64,000 bases of DNA, taken from the NCBI RefSeq assembly GCF_000214175.1, contig NC_015564.1:3658001-3722000 (forward strand), written 5' to 3'. The translations under genes and the position numbers were made by a program. Of this stretch, positions 9,217 through 17,735 are shown piece after piece. The notes under the pieces were generated by a model, which made no database searches, was not told the origin of the DNA, and was given only the letters and a program-made list of their open reading frames with translations. Each line of letters opens with the position of its first letter. Within the stretch, counting starts at the first letter, position 1. Origin of the DNA: Hoyosella subflava DQS3-9A1. Lineage in GTDB: Bacteria > Actinomycetota > Actinomycetes > Mycobacteriales > Mycobacteriaceae.

Positions 9217-9966
9217 TCACTCTCCCTGGAAGACGTCACGGAGCCATTTTCCGGGCCCCATCATGGGCAATTTCATCCGGCCGAGGCAGGCCCACATTGT
9301 CAGCTGGTTGGCAGTCAGAATTGGTTTACCAAGCTGCCGTTCCATCGGCTCGATCAGGTCGTAGGTGGGCAGGTTGGTGCAGCTTACGAACACCGCTTCG
9401 GAGCGCGGATCGTCTGCCTTGATGATCCGCTCCGCGATAGTCCGGTAGTTCACCCGCCACATGCCGCCACCGAGACCGAGGTAGTCGGACTGGAGAACTT
9501 CCACACCGAGTTCACCGAGGAAGTCGTTCAGCTTTTCGGTGAGAATCGAGTCGTACGGCGTGATGACGGAGACCTTGCTGAGGTTGAGGTGCCGTACAGC
9601 CTCAACGAGCGCGCCACTGGTGGTCAGAGCGTCGGGTGCGCCCGCCTCGAGCATGGCGTCGACGAGCGCGCGTTCATGAGACAGCCCTTTGATGAAGCTG
9701 CCGGAAGTGCAGAGATACGCAATGACCTCAGGTTCGACGTGCAGCACATCGCGTGTGGCCAGCATGACGCTTCGGCGGTCTGACACCAGCTCAGCCATCT
9801 CGGCGCTCACCTCCACCGGCTCATAGGGAGTCCTCGCGAGATGCAGGCTCACTTCCATCGGCAGCCAGCGCCAGAGTTCCCGTTCGAGGGCAAGGTCGAA
9901 CGGAGCGATGATCCCGATGCCCCGCTGCGCGATGGGGCCATCAAATTCCGGGATATTGAGTTCCAA
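9217..9966 (-). CDS. Maleate isomerase-like enzyme (Asp/Glu racemase superfamily, two cysteines)
   Basis: A 249-residue protein with both catalytic cysteines in place: Cys86 in YLCTSGSF and Cys196 in FVSCTNLPTYD, then GKPILTANQLTMWACL. This two-cysteine layout is that of maleate cis-trans isomerase and related racemases, so a maleate-to-fumarate or similar isomerisation is plausible. It is the first gene of the leftward operon that continues into a one-cysteine paralogue and an FCD GntR regulator. It faces a dehydrogenase-amidase operon across a 65-base gap that contains a palindromic operator. The exact substrate is unproven. Confidence 0.85.
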   Translation of the reverse strand: MELNIPEFDGPIAQRGIGIIAPFDLALERELWRWLPMEVSLHLARTPYEPVEVSAEMAELVSDRRSVMLATRDVLHVEPEVIAYLCTSGSFIKGLSHERALVDAMLEAGAPDALTTSGALVEAVRHLNLSKVSVITPYDSILTEKLNDFLGELGVEVLQSDYLGLGGGMWRVNYRTIAERIIKADDPRSEAVFVSCTNLPTYDLIEPMERQLGKPILTANQLTMWACLGRMKLPMMGPGKWLRDVFQGE

Positions 9967-10012
9967 GGCCGGCCCTCGCCTTCACTCGGTGGCTATGCCA
10001 AGCGACTAATCA

Positions 10013-10026
10013 GATTGTTGACAATC
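10013..10026. promoter_or_regulatory. Candidate GntR operator in divergent promoter
   Basis: GATTGTTGACAATC has perfect 6-base arms (GATTGT/ACAATC) around a 2-base centre, with the GT-n-AC core typical of GntR-family sites. It lies between two divergent operons. The same arms (ATTGT/ACAAT) recur at 18966-18977 between gabT and gabD. Confidence 0.7.
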
Positions 10027-10046
10027 ATACGATGGGCTCCTACGGT
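10018..10046 (+). promoter_or_regulatory. Possible promoter of the dehydrogenase-amidase operon
   Basis: TTGACA (10018-10023) is inside the operator; after 17 bases comes TACGGT (10041-10046), a usable -10. Transcription would begin near 10053, exactly at an in-frame GTG, which would make a leaderless mRNA. The overlap of operator and -35 suits repression. Confidence 0.45.
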
Positions 10047-11024
10047 GTCAACGTGACCGAGAACCTAGTTGTTACGGTCCTCCACGGCGACGCCAAACCG
10101 GACGAGGACCTCCTCGCCCCCGTCTCCGAGCACGCTACTCTCCGTTTCGCAGATGAGTCGGATCTTTCAGACGCTCTACCAGGCACAAACGTGCTGTTCG
10201 CGTACGATTTTTTCAGTCACGCGCTGCCCGATAACTGGTTGGCAGCCGACTCACTCGAGTGGATTCACATCGCTTCGGCCGGTGTGGAACGCTTCATATT
10301 TCCCGAACTCCGGGACAGCGAAGTCGTCGTCACCAATTCGCGTGGCGTGTTCGACAGCACGATCGCCGAATACGTACTTGGCCAAGTAATTTCATTCGCG
10401 AAGGACTTTCCAGGATCCTGGCGTTTGCAGCAGCAGCGAGAGTGGAAGCACCGCGATTCTCAGCGCGTCGGCGGTCGTACGGCCCTTGTTGTCGGAACTG
10501 GGCCGATCGGCAGGGCTGTCGCGCGGCTTCTCACCGCAGCGGGCATGCAAGTCACCGGGTCCGGCCGCCGCGCCCGAGAGAACGACCCCGACTTCGGCAC
10601 GGTCACCGCGCAAGAAGATCTGCACGATGCACTCAGTGCGGCAGACTTCGTCGTCGCCATCGCCCCCAGCACACCGCAAACCCACCACATGTTCGACGCA
10701 GCCGCCTTCCGTGCGATGAAGTCCACTGCCCGGTTCATCAACGTTGCCCGGGGCGACCTGACTGTCACCGACGACCTCGTGTCCGCGCTCGAGTCGGGCA
10801 CCATAGCTGGGGCCGCACTCGACGTCACTGATCCGGAGCCTCTCCCCGCAGATCACCCGCTATGGCGCGCACCCAATGTGCTGATCACCCCCCATCACGC
10901 CGGCGACGTGACAGGCTGGCGTGACGATCTCACTCACCTTTTCGCCCGGAACTTCCAGCGGTGGATGGCGGGAAAAACGTTGCTGAACATCGTCGACAAA
11001 GAGCGTGGCTACGTCCCGGGTTAA
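10032..11024 (+). CDS. D-isomer-specific 2-hydroxyacid dehydrogenase
   Basis: A 330-residue NAD(P)-dependent reductase or dehydrogenase of 2-oxo and 2-hydroxy acids. The nucleotide-binding fold has VVGTGPIGRAVARLL, and the catalytic Arg, Glu and His lie in INVARGD, DVTDPEPLP and ITPHHAGD. The family fits enzymes such as glyoxylate/hydroxypyruvate reductases; the substrate is not evident. The start is either ATG 10032 or GTG 10053. The latter gives VTENLVVTVLHG and would be leaderless from the predicted promoter, while 10032 has no convincing ribosome site. It leads a three-gene operon with an amidase 10 bases downstream. Confidence 0.9.
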   Translation: MGSYGVNVTENLVVTVLHGDAKPDEDLLAPVSEHATLRFADESDLSDALPGTNVLFAYDFFSHALPDNWLAADSLEWIHIASAGVERFIFPELRDSEVVVTNSRGVFDSTIAEYVLGQVISFAKDFPGSWRLQQQREWKHRDSQRVGGRTALVVGTGPIGRAVARLLTAAGMQVTGSGRRARENDPDFGTVTAQEDLHDALSAADFVVAIAPSTPQTHHMFDAAAFRAMKSTARFINVARGDLTVTDDLVSALESGTIAGAALDVTDPEPLPADHPLWRAPNVLITPHHAGDVTGWRDDLTHLFARNFQRWMAGKTLLNIVDKERGYVPG

Positions 11025-11034
11025 GGAGCACACG

Positions 11035-12414
11035 ATGAATCCCACCGAGATCACTTCGATGACGGCGGTCGATCTCGTCACTGGCTACACCTCTGGGGCG
11101 CTTTCCCCTGTGGAAGCGACCCAGGCTGTCCTCGATGCGATTGACACCCGGGACGGTGATATCAACGCGTTCTGCCTCGTCGACCCGGAGCGTGCCCTCG
11201 CGCAAGCCCGCCTATCCCAGAAGCGCTATCAAAACGGACATGTCAAAGGCCTGCTCGATGGTGTCCCCATCTCGATCAAGGACATTTTCCTGACCAAAGG
11301 CTGGCCGACGCTGCGCGGGTCGCAGTGCATTGACCCGAATCAGGAGTGGACCGTTGACAGCCCCATTAGCGCTCGTCTGCGCGAAGACGGGATGATCTTT
11401 GTCGGAAAAACCACAACTCCAGAGATCGCCTGGAAGGCGACAACTGACAGTCCGCTGACGGGCATCACCCGCAACCCGGTCGACACGACGAAAACCGCTG
11501 GCGGGTCATCAGGAGGCAGCGCAGCTGCTGTAGCAGCGGGGCTCGGTCCGTGCTCGGTCGGAACCGATGGCGGGGGCAGCATCCGGATCCCGGCCTCCTT
11601 CTGCGGCATCGTGGGCTTCAAGCCGACCCACGGCCGTGTCCCAATGTTCCCGGCCAGCCCATTCGGCCCTCTCGCGCACGGCGGTCCCATGGCACGCACA
11701 GTCGAAGACACTGCACTGCTGCTCGACATCATGTCGTTGCCCGACTACCGCGATCCCACATCCCTCGGCCCGATCTTCACGACGTACCGCGGGCAGATGA
11801 ACCGCGATGTACGCGGCCTCGGCGTCGCTTATTCGAAAAACTTGGGGTATGTGCAGGTCGACCCTGAGGTCGGAGAGATAGTGGACCGTGCTGTCCGCAA
11901 AATCGATGAGGCCGGCGTTCCAGTCACCGAGGCCGACCCAGGTTTCAGCGACCCACTCGAAGCGTTCGAACTGCTTTGGGCCACAGGGGCGGCCGCCTTG
12001 CTCGCCGGCTTCCCCGAAGGTTCGCGCGAGAAGGTCGAAGCTGGGCTTCGCCAGGTCTGGGAGAAAGGCGATTCCCACTCAGCTGTCGAGTATCTCGAAG
12101 CGCGTGCGGTTGCGGCGCAGCTGGGGATCACCATGGGCAAATTCCACACCGTGCACAACTTGCTGCTGACCCCAACGATGCCGATCACCGCCTTCGAAGC
12201 GGGCCACGATGTCCCACCAGAAAGCGGACTGCAGAGCTGGCCGCAATGGACACAGTTCAGCTATCCCTTCAACATGACGCAACAACCCGCGATCAGCATC
12301 CCTGTCGGCACCACGAGGGCAGGCATGCCGGTTGGCCTTCAAATCGTGGGTCCACGACACTCCGATGACCTTGTGCTTGCTGTTGCGAGATACGCGGAGC
12401 ATGTGTTGAGCTGA
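11035..12414 (+). CDS. Amidase-signature family amidohydrolase
   Basis: A 459-residue enzyme hydrolysing a carboxamide to acid and ammonia, or acting on a related substrate. The Ser-cisSer-Lys triad is visible: lysine in VPISIKDIF, the cis-serine in GGSSGGSAAAVAAG, and the nucleophile in GTDGGGSIRIPASFCG. The C-terminal part has FPFN-like YPFNMTQQPAISIPVG, as usual. The ATG at 11035, preceded by AAGGAG, is preferred over an in-frame GTG at 11005 that lies inside the upstream gene. No GatB or GatC genes are near, so it is not the tRNA amidotransferase subunit. Linkage to isomerase-like enzymes suggests that it releases an acid used by them. Confidence 0.92.
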   Translation: MNPTEITSMTAVDLVTGYTSGALSPVEATQAVLDAIDTRDGDINAFCLVDPERALAQARLSQKRYQNGHVKGLLDGVPISIKDIFLTKGWPTLRGSQCIDPNQEWTVDSPISARLREDGMIFVGKTTTPEIAWKATTDSPLTGITRNPVDTTKTAGGSSGGSAAAVAAGLGPCSVGTDGGGSIRIPASFCGIVGFKPTHGRVPMFPASPFGPLAHGGPMARTVEDTALLLDIMSLPDYRDPTSLGPIFTTYRGQMNRDVRGLGVAYSKNLGYVQVDPEVGEIVDRAVRKIDEAGVPVTEADPGFSDPLEAFELLWATGAAALLAGFPEGSREKVEAGLRQVWEKGDSHSAVEYLEARAVAAQLGITMGKFHTVHNLLLTPTMPITAFEAGHDVPPESGLQSWPQWTQFSYPFNMTQQPAISIPVGTTRAGMPVGLQIVGPRHSDDLVLAVARYAEHVLS

Positions 12415-12419
12415 CCGTC

Positions 12420-12896
12420 GTGACGGACATGCTTGCACCGCTTGGAGACCTCGCTGAATTCGCTGGCCGCTGGGTTGGAGTAGGTGAAGGCCACTACCCC
12501 ACGATCGACAGCTTCAGCTATCGCGAAGAAATCGAGTTCAGCCCCAGCGGGAAGCCCTTCCTCGCCTATCGGTCACGCACGTGGAACGCGGTCACCGGGC
12601 AACCGATGCACACTGAGTGCGGTTACCTCCGTCAGACGGCAAGTGGCTTCACTGAGTTGCTCGTCAGCCAGCCGATCGGACTGGGCGAAATCTATCGCGC
12701 TCGCCTCGAGGACGGCAGCCTCGACTTCGAGACGGCAACGCCGACACGCTCGCCGGAGGCGAAACCAGTGCACGAGATCCGCCGCAGGGTTGTCCGGCGC
12801 GGTGATCTTCTCACTTATGACATGTGGATGGCGCACGCGGAGACGCCGCTCACCCACCACCTTCACGCCGAACTTCGGCGCGCCACCGCAAGCTAG
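12420..12896 (+). CDS. Nitrobindin-like heme/fatty-acid-binding beta-barrel protein
   Basis: A 158-residue protein with the nitrobindin/THAP4 signature GRWVGVGEGHYPTI (about residues 16-29, pattern GxWxGxGxGxYPTI) and a C-terminal THHLHAEL with the conserved His that ligates heme in nitrobindins. Family members bind ferric heme and scavenge or isomerise peroxynitrite. It begins at GTG 12420, six bases after the amidase stop, and is the last gene of the operon. An in-frame ATG at 12429 is an alternative. Its link to amide catabolism is unexplained. Confidence 0.85.
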   Translation: MTDMLAPLGDLAEFAGRWVGVGEGHYPTIDSFSYREEIEFSPSGKPFLAYRSRTWNAVTGQPMHTECGYLRQTASGFTELLVSQPIGLGEIYRARLEDGSLDFETATPTRSPEAKPVHEIRRRVVRRGDLLTYDMWMAHAETPLTHHLHAELRRATAS

Positions 12897-12916
12897 AAGT
12901 AGCCGACAGGCGCCGT

Positions 12917-14758
12917 TCAGAAAGCTGCTTCGTCCAGTTCCATGATGGAAGCGTCGATGTTCGTGAGTGCTGCGCGAGTCGCGGAGATGCCCGGGAGCAC
13001 GTTGCGAGCGAAGAACAACGCGCTAGCAACCTTGCCCTGGTAGAAAGCAATGTCCGAGCTGCCGCCGTCAGCAATTGCACTGAGCTTACCCAGCGCAATT
13101 TCCGCGTGACGAAGCAACTGCCAGCCAATAATCAGGTCACCGACGGCCAGCAGGAGTCGCACGGAGCCCAGCCCGATCTTGTACAGCTCGGCAGGCTCCT
13201 TCTGGGCGCCCATAAGGTGCCCAAACAAGGTGGCGAGGACGGCCTGGACATCTTCGAGAGCTGATTTCAGCAGCGCCCTGCCTTCGGCGAGGCGCTCGTC
13301 CGCCTCTGGCTTCTCCAGGAATTTCGTGATCTCACCAGCTAGGTGGCCGAGCGCACCGCCCTGGTCGCGGGCAATTTTCCGGAAGAAGAAATCGAGCGAC
13401 TGGATAGCCGTGGTCCCTTCATAAAGGGAGTCGATCTTCGAGTCACGAATGTACTGCTCAATCGGGTAGTCCTGCAGGAAGCCGGAACCACCGAGCGTCT
13501 GAAGCGAGTCGGTGAGCAGCTGGTAGGCGCGCTCTGATCCCACGCCCTTCACAATGGGAAGGAGCAGGTCGTTCACCCGTGCGGCCATTTCCGGCTCGGC
13601 ACCTGACACGATCCGCGCTACAGCGGTGTCCTGGTGCGCAGCTGTGTAGAGGTAGACGGCCCGCAAGCCCTCGGCATAGGCCTTCTGCATCATGAGCGAC
13701 CGGCGCACGTCGGGATGCCGCATCGTGGAGACACGTGGCGCGTCCTTGTTTGTCATTTCCACCATATCCGCGCCCTGCACACGCTGCTTCGCATAGGACA
13801 GGGCATTCAGGTACCCCGTCGAAAGCGTCGCGATGGCTTTAGTGCCCACCATCATTCGTGCCTCTTCGATCACGCGGAACATCTGGGCGATGCCGTTGTG
13901 GACATCTCCGACGAGCCAGCCTCGAGCTGGGACCCCATGGCCACCGAAAGTCAGCTCACACGTCGCAGATGCTTTGATTCCCATTTTGTGTTCGACGTTC
14001 GTAACGAACACACCGTTCCGCTCTCCCGGCTCGCCAGTTTCCGCGTCGAACAAGAACTTCGGCACGAAGAATAGGCTGAGACCCTTTGTGCCGGGGCCCG
14101 CACCCGTCGGCCGTGCCAGAACGAGATGCATGATGTTTTCAGCGAGGTCGTCGACGTCAGCCGAGGTGATGAACCGCTTCACACCTTCGATGTGCCAGGT
14201 GCCATCCGCCTGCTCGGTCGCTTTCGCTCGTCCCGCCCCAACATCAGAACCTGCGTCTGGTTCGGTAAGAACCATCGTCGCGCTCCAGCCGCGCTCCGCG
14301 GCGAGCTGCGCCCAGCGTTTCTGTTGTTCGTTGCCGATGCCGTACAGGATTTCCGCAGCTTTCGGTCCCGAGTGATACATGTAGGCGACCGGCTGAGCAC
14401 CCAGGATCAGTTCCCGGATGGCCCAGGAAAGCATCAGAGGGGCGGGCTCTCCCCCAACGGCTTCGTCGAGCCCCAACCGGTAGTAGCCCGCTTCTGCCCA
14501 CACTCGCACGGCTTTTTTGAGTGATTCTGAAAGCCGCACGGTGTGGGCTTCAGGATCGAACTCGGGCGGATTTCTGTCAGCTTCGGCGAACGGCTCAGCG
14601 ACCGGGCCCTCAGCCAGCCGGCGCGCCTCGGTGAGAATTATCCGGACGGTTTCGCCATCCAGATCGCCGAACTCACCTGTGGACAGCACCTCATCGAGAT
14701 TCAGCGACTCAAAAAGGTTGAACTCGAGGTCGCGTGTATTGCTGATGTAGTGGCCCAT
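12917..14758 (-). CDS. Acyl-CoA dehydrogenase, FadE5-like with C-terminal extension
   Basis: A 613-residue FAD enzyme of fatty acid beta-oxidation introducing the trans-2 double bond. Its N-terminus ([17 protein letters not shown]) and length match the FadE5 type rather than the usual 380-residue form. [12 protein letters not shown] is the FAD/substrate loop, and the catalytic base Glu447 sits in [10 protein letters not shown]. The C-terminal part (about 470-613) is helical, as in very-long-chain and FadE5 enzymes. It is transcribed alone, divergent from an ABC exporter operon, and ends 20 bases from the convergent nitrobindin-like gene. FadE5 of M. tuberculosis accepts a broad chain-length range. 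Confidence 0.92.
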   Translation of the reverse strand: MGHYISNTRDLEFNLFESLNLDEVLSTGEFGDLDGETVRIILTEARRLAEGPVAEPFAEADRNPPEFDPEAHTVRLSESLKKAVRVWAEAGYYRLGLDEAVGGEPAPLMLSWAIRELILGAQPVAYMYHSGPKAAEILYGIGNEQQKRWAQLAAERGWSATMVLTEPDAGSDVGAGRAKATEQADGTWHIEGVKRFITSADVDDLAENIMHLVLARPTGAGPGTKGLSLFFVPKFLFDAETGEPGERNGVFVTNVEHKMGIKASATCELTFGGHGVPARGWLVGDVHNGIAQMFRVIEEARMMVGTKAIATLSTGYLNALSYAKQRVQGADMVEMTNKDAPRVSTMRHPDVRRSLMMQKAYAEGLRAVYLYTAAHQDTAVARIVSGAEPEMAARVNDLLLPIVKGVGSERAYQLLTDSLQTLGGSGFLQDYPIEQYIRDSKIDSLYEGTTAIQSLDFFFRKIARDQGGALGHLAGEITKFLEKPEADERLAEGRALLKSALEDVQAVLATLFGHLMGAQKEPAELYKIGLGSVRLLLAVGDLIIGWQLLRHAEIALGKLSAIADGGSSDIAFYQGKVASALFFARNVLPGISATRAALTNIDASIMELDEAAF

Positions 14759-14906
14759 GACAGTGTTCCCTTAACCAGTGAGGAGATTTACTACTGTGAA
14801 CGATGTGATCACAGTGGGCGACTGATGATCAGTTACGCAACCGTAGCCACCAGGGGTGTCGAAGAATCGAGTCCCAACCGTTCTCAAAAGTACATCGCAA
14901 CATATC

Positions 14907-14954
14907 TTGGCCCGGCTGGGAGGCTCGGCGTATCCTTATTTCAACAGTGTTGAA
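14907..14954 (+). promoter_or_regulatory. Promoter and palindromic operator of the ABC-TetR operon
   Basis: TTGGCC (14907-14912), an 18-base spacer and TATCCT (14931-14936) make a plausible promoter. Right after it lies TTCAACAGTGTTGAA (14940-14954), a perfect 7-1-7 palindrome covering the expected transcription start. A TetR gene is the third gene downstream, so autoregulation is the simple reading. Confidence 0.6.
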
Positions 14955-14966
14955 TTAGGAGTCGCT

Positions 14967-15677
14967 ATGGCAACTGCAATCACTGTCCGGGCCCTCACCG
15001 TGCATCGCGGCGGGCGCCCCATATTTGATTCCCTGACCTTCACGGTGGAAGCCGGCACCGTCACCGGACTCCTCGGTCCCAGCGGAAGCGGCAAGACGAC
15101 GCTCATACGCAGCGTCGTCGGCGTCCAGATCACCAAGTCGGGCTCGGTAGAAGTCCTGGGTGAGCCCGCCGGATCACCCTCTCTCCGGAGCAGGGTCCGC
15201 TACGTCACGCAGGAACCGAGCATCTACAGCGATCTCACCATCGCGGAGAACGTGGGGTACTTCGCCACCCTCTACGGATGCACCAAACCCGAAGCTGAGC
15301 GAGCGATCGCCGCAGTGCACCTCGACACACTCCCCCGCAAGCAACTCGTCCGGGACCTCTCAGGCGGACAGCGGACCCGCGTCACCCTCGCATGCGCACT
15401 GGTAGGTGCACCTGAGGTTCTGGTCCTCGATGAGCCCACGGTCGGCCTCGATCCTGTACTGCGCGAGGACCTGTGGCGAATGTTCCATCGCATCGCCGAT
15501 GATGGGACCAGCATTCTCATTTCGAGTCACGTGATGGACGAGGCCCGCCGGTGTGACCGCTTGCTCTTCATGCGGGACGGCCGCCTTATTGCCGATGACA
15601 CGCCAGCCGATATCCGCACCCGCACAGGCCAAGATGACCTCGAGGACGCATTCCTCGCGCTCGCCTCCCACACGTGA
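14967..15677 (+). CDS. ABC transporter ATP-binding protein (exporter, DrrA/CcmA type)
   Basis: A 236-residue ATPase energising an export pump. Walker A is GPSGSGKTT (37-45), the signature LSGGQ (131-135), Walker B VLVLDE (151-156), followed by PTVGLDP and the H-loop SSHVMDEA. The ATG at 14967 is chosen because it lies just after the promoter and operator; longer forms would start inside them. The permease gene follows 9 bases later and a TetR regulator after that, the usual layout of a self-regulated drug or lipid efflux system. The substrate is unknown. Confidence 0.94.
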   Translation: MATAITVRALTVHRGGRPIFDSLTFTVEAGTVTGLLGPSGSGKTTLIRSVVGVQITKSGSVEVLGEPAGSPSLRSRVRYVTQEPSIYSDLTIAENVGYFATLYGCTKPEAERAIAAVHLDTLPRKQLVRDLSGGQRTRVTLACALVGAPEVLVLDEPTVGLDPVLREDLWRMFHRIADDGTSILISSHVMDEARRCDRLLFMRDGRLIADDTPADIRTRTGQDDLEDAFLALASHT

Positions 15678-15686
15678 GGGACCGCC

Positions 15687-16424
15687 ATGAACCGCCAGAT
15701 TCTGCTCGCCACCGCCGCTCGCACCCTGCGCCAACTCAGCCGGGACCACCGGACAGTGGCGATGATCCTTTTCCTTCCCAGCTTCCTGCTGACGATCTTG
15801 TACTACATGTATCGCGACAATCCCCTACTGTTTCAGAGCATTGCGACGATCATGCTGGGCATCTTGCCGTTCGTCGTCATGTTCCTCATCACCAGCATCG
15901 CCATGCTGCGCGAAAGGACGAGCGGCACGCTCGAGCGACTGATGGCGTCACCGCTCAACAAACTCGATTTACTCTTCGGCTATGGTGTCGCTTTCGGGCT
16001 CGCTGCTGCTGGCCAGGCGCTAGTCACCATCACCGTTGTCTATTGGGCTTTCGACGTCAGACCGACCGCCGGAGTGTTTCTCGTGGTCGTCATCGCACTG
16101 GTAAACGCCGCACTCGGAGTTGCCCTCGGACTGTTCACCAGCGCATTCGCCCGAACCGAGTTCCAAGCGGTGCAGTTCATGCCCCTCGTTGCCATGCCGC
16201 AGATACTTCTTTGTGGACTATTCGTTCCCCGCGACCAGATGGCTGTCGTCCTGCAAGGAATCAGTGACGCTCTGCCGTTGACCTACGGCGTCGAGGCATT
16301 GCAGGAGATTGCCAGCGCGACACCGTCGTACACCACAATCTGGAGCAACGCCGGTCTCGTCGCCGCTGTCTCCGCACTCTCCCTCGCTCTTGCGGCTGCG
16401 ACACTGCGCCGGAGAACCCCCTAA
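15687..16424 (+). CDS. ABC-2 type transporter permease
   Basis: A 245-residue membrane protein with six hydrophobic helices, near 25-41, 52-74, 95-115, 126-147, 157-178 and 219-238, and the ABC-2 cytosolic motif RERTSGTLERLMASPL (about 72-90). It forms the channel of the exporter with the preceding ATPase. The DrrB/NodJ-like pattern LPLTYGVEALQ occurs near the end. The gene sits between its ATPase and a TetR gene on one transcript. Confidence 0.93.
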   Translation: MNRQILLATAARTLRQLSRDHRTVAMILFLPSFLLTILYYMYRDNPLLFQSIATIMLGILPFVVMFLITSIAMLRERTSGTLERLMASPLNKLDLLFGYGVAFGLAAAGQALVTITVVYWAFDVRPTAGVFLVVVIALVNAALGVALGLFTSAFARTEFQAVQFMPLVAMPQILLCGLFVPRDQMAVVLQGISDALPLTYGVEALQEIASATPSYTTIWSNAGLVAAVSALSLALAAATLRRRTP

Positions 16425-16441
16425 CGAGACGGGAACCGATA

Positions 16442-17080
16442 GTGGCCAACGCTCCCCGCGGCCGCAGGCCAGGCGATCCGAGCGAGACCAGGGAAACGAT
16501 CGTGTCAGCCGCGCGGGCAATGTTCGCGAAGCACGGGTTCGACAAGGCAAGCGTGCGGAAGATCGCTGCTGAAGCTGGTGTTGACCCAGCACTCATCAAT
16601 CACCACTTCGGGAGTAAGCAGAAGCTCTTTGTTGCGGCGATGCGGGCACCCGTGAACCCAGTAGAGGTCGTTCAGCGGCTCGCGGCGGAAGGGCCGGACA
16701 AACTGGGGTTCCGGATCGCTGAAACATTTGTCAGCGTTTGGGATTCACCCGCTGGTTCCGGTCTCGCACAGGCGATGCGCGGAGCCCTCGCTCAGGACGG
16801 CATGACAGTCGCGATGCGCGAGTTTGTGACACACCAGATTCTGCCCGCGATTGCCTCAGCGCTCGATGCGCCGGCCCCTGAGAAAAGGGTCCGGGCAAGT
16901 CTCGTCGCGTCACAGCTCATCGGCCTCGCTGTCACTCGCTACATCCTCCGGATTGAACCGCTCGCCTCAGCATCGCCGGAGGCAGTAGTTGGCAGCATCG
17001 GCCCTGTACTGCAGGGCTATCTCACCGGCAGCGCAGTGGCTACCATTGAGTTGGGACCTGGAATTGTCCAGCCGGAATAG
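16442..17080 (+). CDS. TetR family regulator, probable repressor of the ABC exporter
   Basis: A 212-residue protein starting at GTG. The helix-turn-helix is at about residues 32-60 (SVRKIAAEAGVDPALINHHFGSKQKLF). The C-terminal half has the pattern of the TetR_C_17/PsrA-like group (VASQLIGLAVTRYILRIEPLA). It is the third gene of the ABC operon, 17 bases after the permease. The palindrome at 14940-14954 in front of the operon is the likely operator. Confidence 0.9.
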   Translation: MANAPRGRRPGDPSETRETIVSAARAMFAKHGFDKASVRKIAAEAGVDPALINHHFGSKQKLFVAAMRAPVNPVEVVQRLAAEGPDKLGFRIAETFVSVWDSPAGSGLAQAMRGALAQDGMTVAMREFVTHQILPAIASALDAPAPEKRVRASLVASQLIGLAVTRYILRIEPLASASPEAVVGSIGPVLQGYLTGSAVATIELGPGIVQPE

Positions 17081-17105
17081 AACCCTCACCCGGAGGAGGT
17101 TCGTC

Positions 17106-17420
17106 ATGGTCGTCACCGTTCTTGAGGGAATTGTTCCCATTGACAAGTGGGACGAATTCACCGCCAACTACAAGGCCGTGACTTCGGCGAAATTGCCCCC
17201 AGAGATGATCGAGACTTATCTGGTCCACGGCACTACCAACCTGTCCTCCTGGCGGATTCTCACGTATTGGCACAGCCGTGAGGCTCTCGAGGAGTACCGC
17301 AGGTCCGTCGATACGCCGGGCGGGATTCTCTTATTCCGCAGCGTCGGTGTCGAACCCCGCCTCACGATCTTCGACGTCGCCGGCCACGCGAGCAACGCTG
17401 AGCAAGGATCGATGGCGTAA
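17106..17420 (+). CDS. ABM-fold (antibiotic biosynthesis monooxygenase-like) small protein
   Basis: A 104-residue protein predicted to form a dimeric ferredoxin-like alpha/beta barrel. It has an N-terminal strand VVTVLEGIVP, then a helix, a second strand pair with SSWRILTYWHS, and REALEEYRRS in the second helix. ABM proteins oxidise aromatics, degrade heme or act as stress proteins; no heme-ligand residue stands out here. The start ATG at 17106 has a strong GGAGGAGG site. It lies 25 bases after the TetR gene, possibly the fourth gene of the exporter operon. Confidence 0.78.
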   Translation: MVVTVLEGIVPIDKWDEFTANYKAVTSAKLPPEMIETYLVHGTTNLSSWRILTYWHSREALEEYRRSVDTPGGILLFRSVGVEPRLTIFDVAGHASNAEQGSMA

Positions 17421-17421
17421 T

Positions 17422-17442
17422 TCGAGCCCGTCTCAGGCTCGA
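17422..17442. terminator. Hairpin after the ABM gene
   Basis: TCGAGCC (17422-17428) pairs with GGCTCGA (17436-17442) around a 7-base loop. It lies directly after the stop at 17420, without a T tract. It would also serve the minus-strand reading frame whose stop is in the loop. Confidence 0.5.
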
Positions 17443-17735
17443 GCGAATACCATCTCTTCACCTGCGAATCCATTGATCCACAGGTCGTTGCAGGCTGCAG
17501 CGATCCTCGGGACCAACGTATAAACCTCGTTGCGCGCATATTTCGCGTGGTAGGCGTCTCCCGTTTGCGGGAGCGCATTCCAGACAGCTTCAGACGTGGC
17601 TGGGCCCCACGATCCAGAAGCCGTGCGCGGCAGGTGACGTCGTGCTTCGCGAGCGTGATCGAGATGTATCAGGCCACTCCATTCCCCTCCGGTGTAGTCG
17701 CTGTCAGATCTCGGCGAGCACTTCCTCCCAGATGC
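17433..17735 (-). pseudogene. Start-less coding-like reading frame, possible gene remnant
   Basis: On the minus strand the frame is open from 17735 to a TGA at 17433-17435 (about 100 codons), overlapping the 3' end of gabT by some 30 bases. It contains no ATG, GTG or TTG before its last third, so it cannot be a normal gene. The predicted residues look protein-like, with segments such as WSGLIHLDHAREARRHLP, SGSWGPATSEAVWNALP and NDLWINGFAGEEMVFARA, and the stop falls in a hairpin loop. I do not recognise the family. It may be the C-terminal end of a gene cut by a deletion, or a chance frame. Between the ABM gene and gabT (17421-17703) nothing else is visible. Confidence 0.35.

Noticed and set aside
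11005-11034. GTG 11005 as amidase start
   Set aside because: It lies inside the dehydrogenase gene without a ribosome site, while ATG 11035 has AAGGAG.
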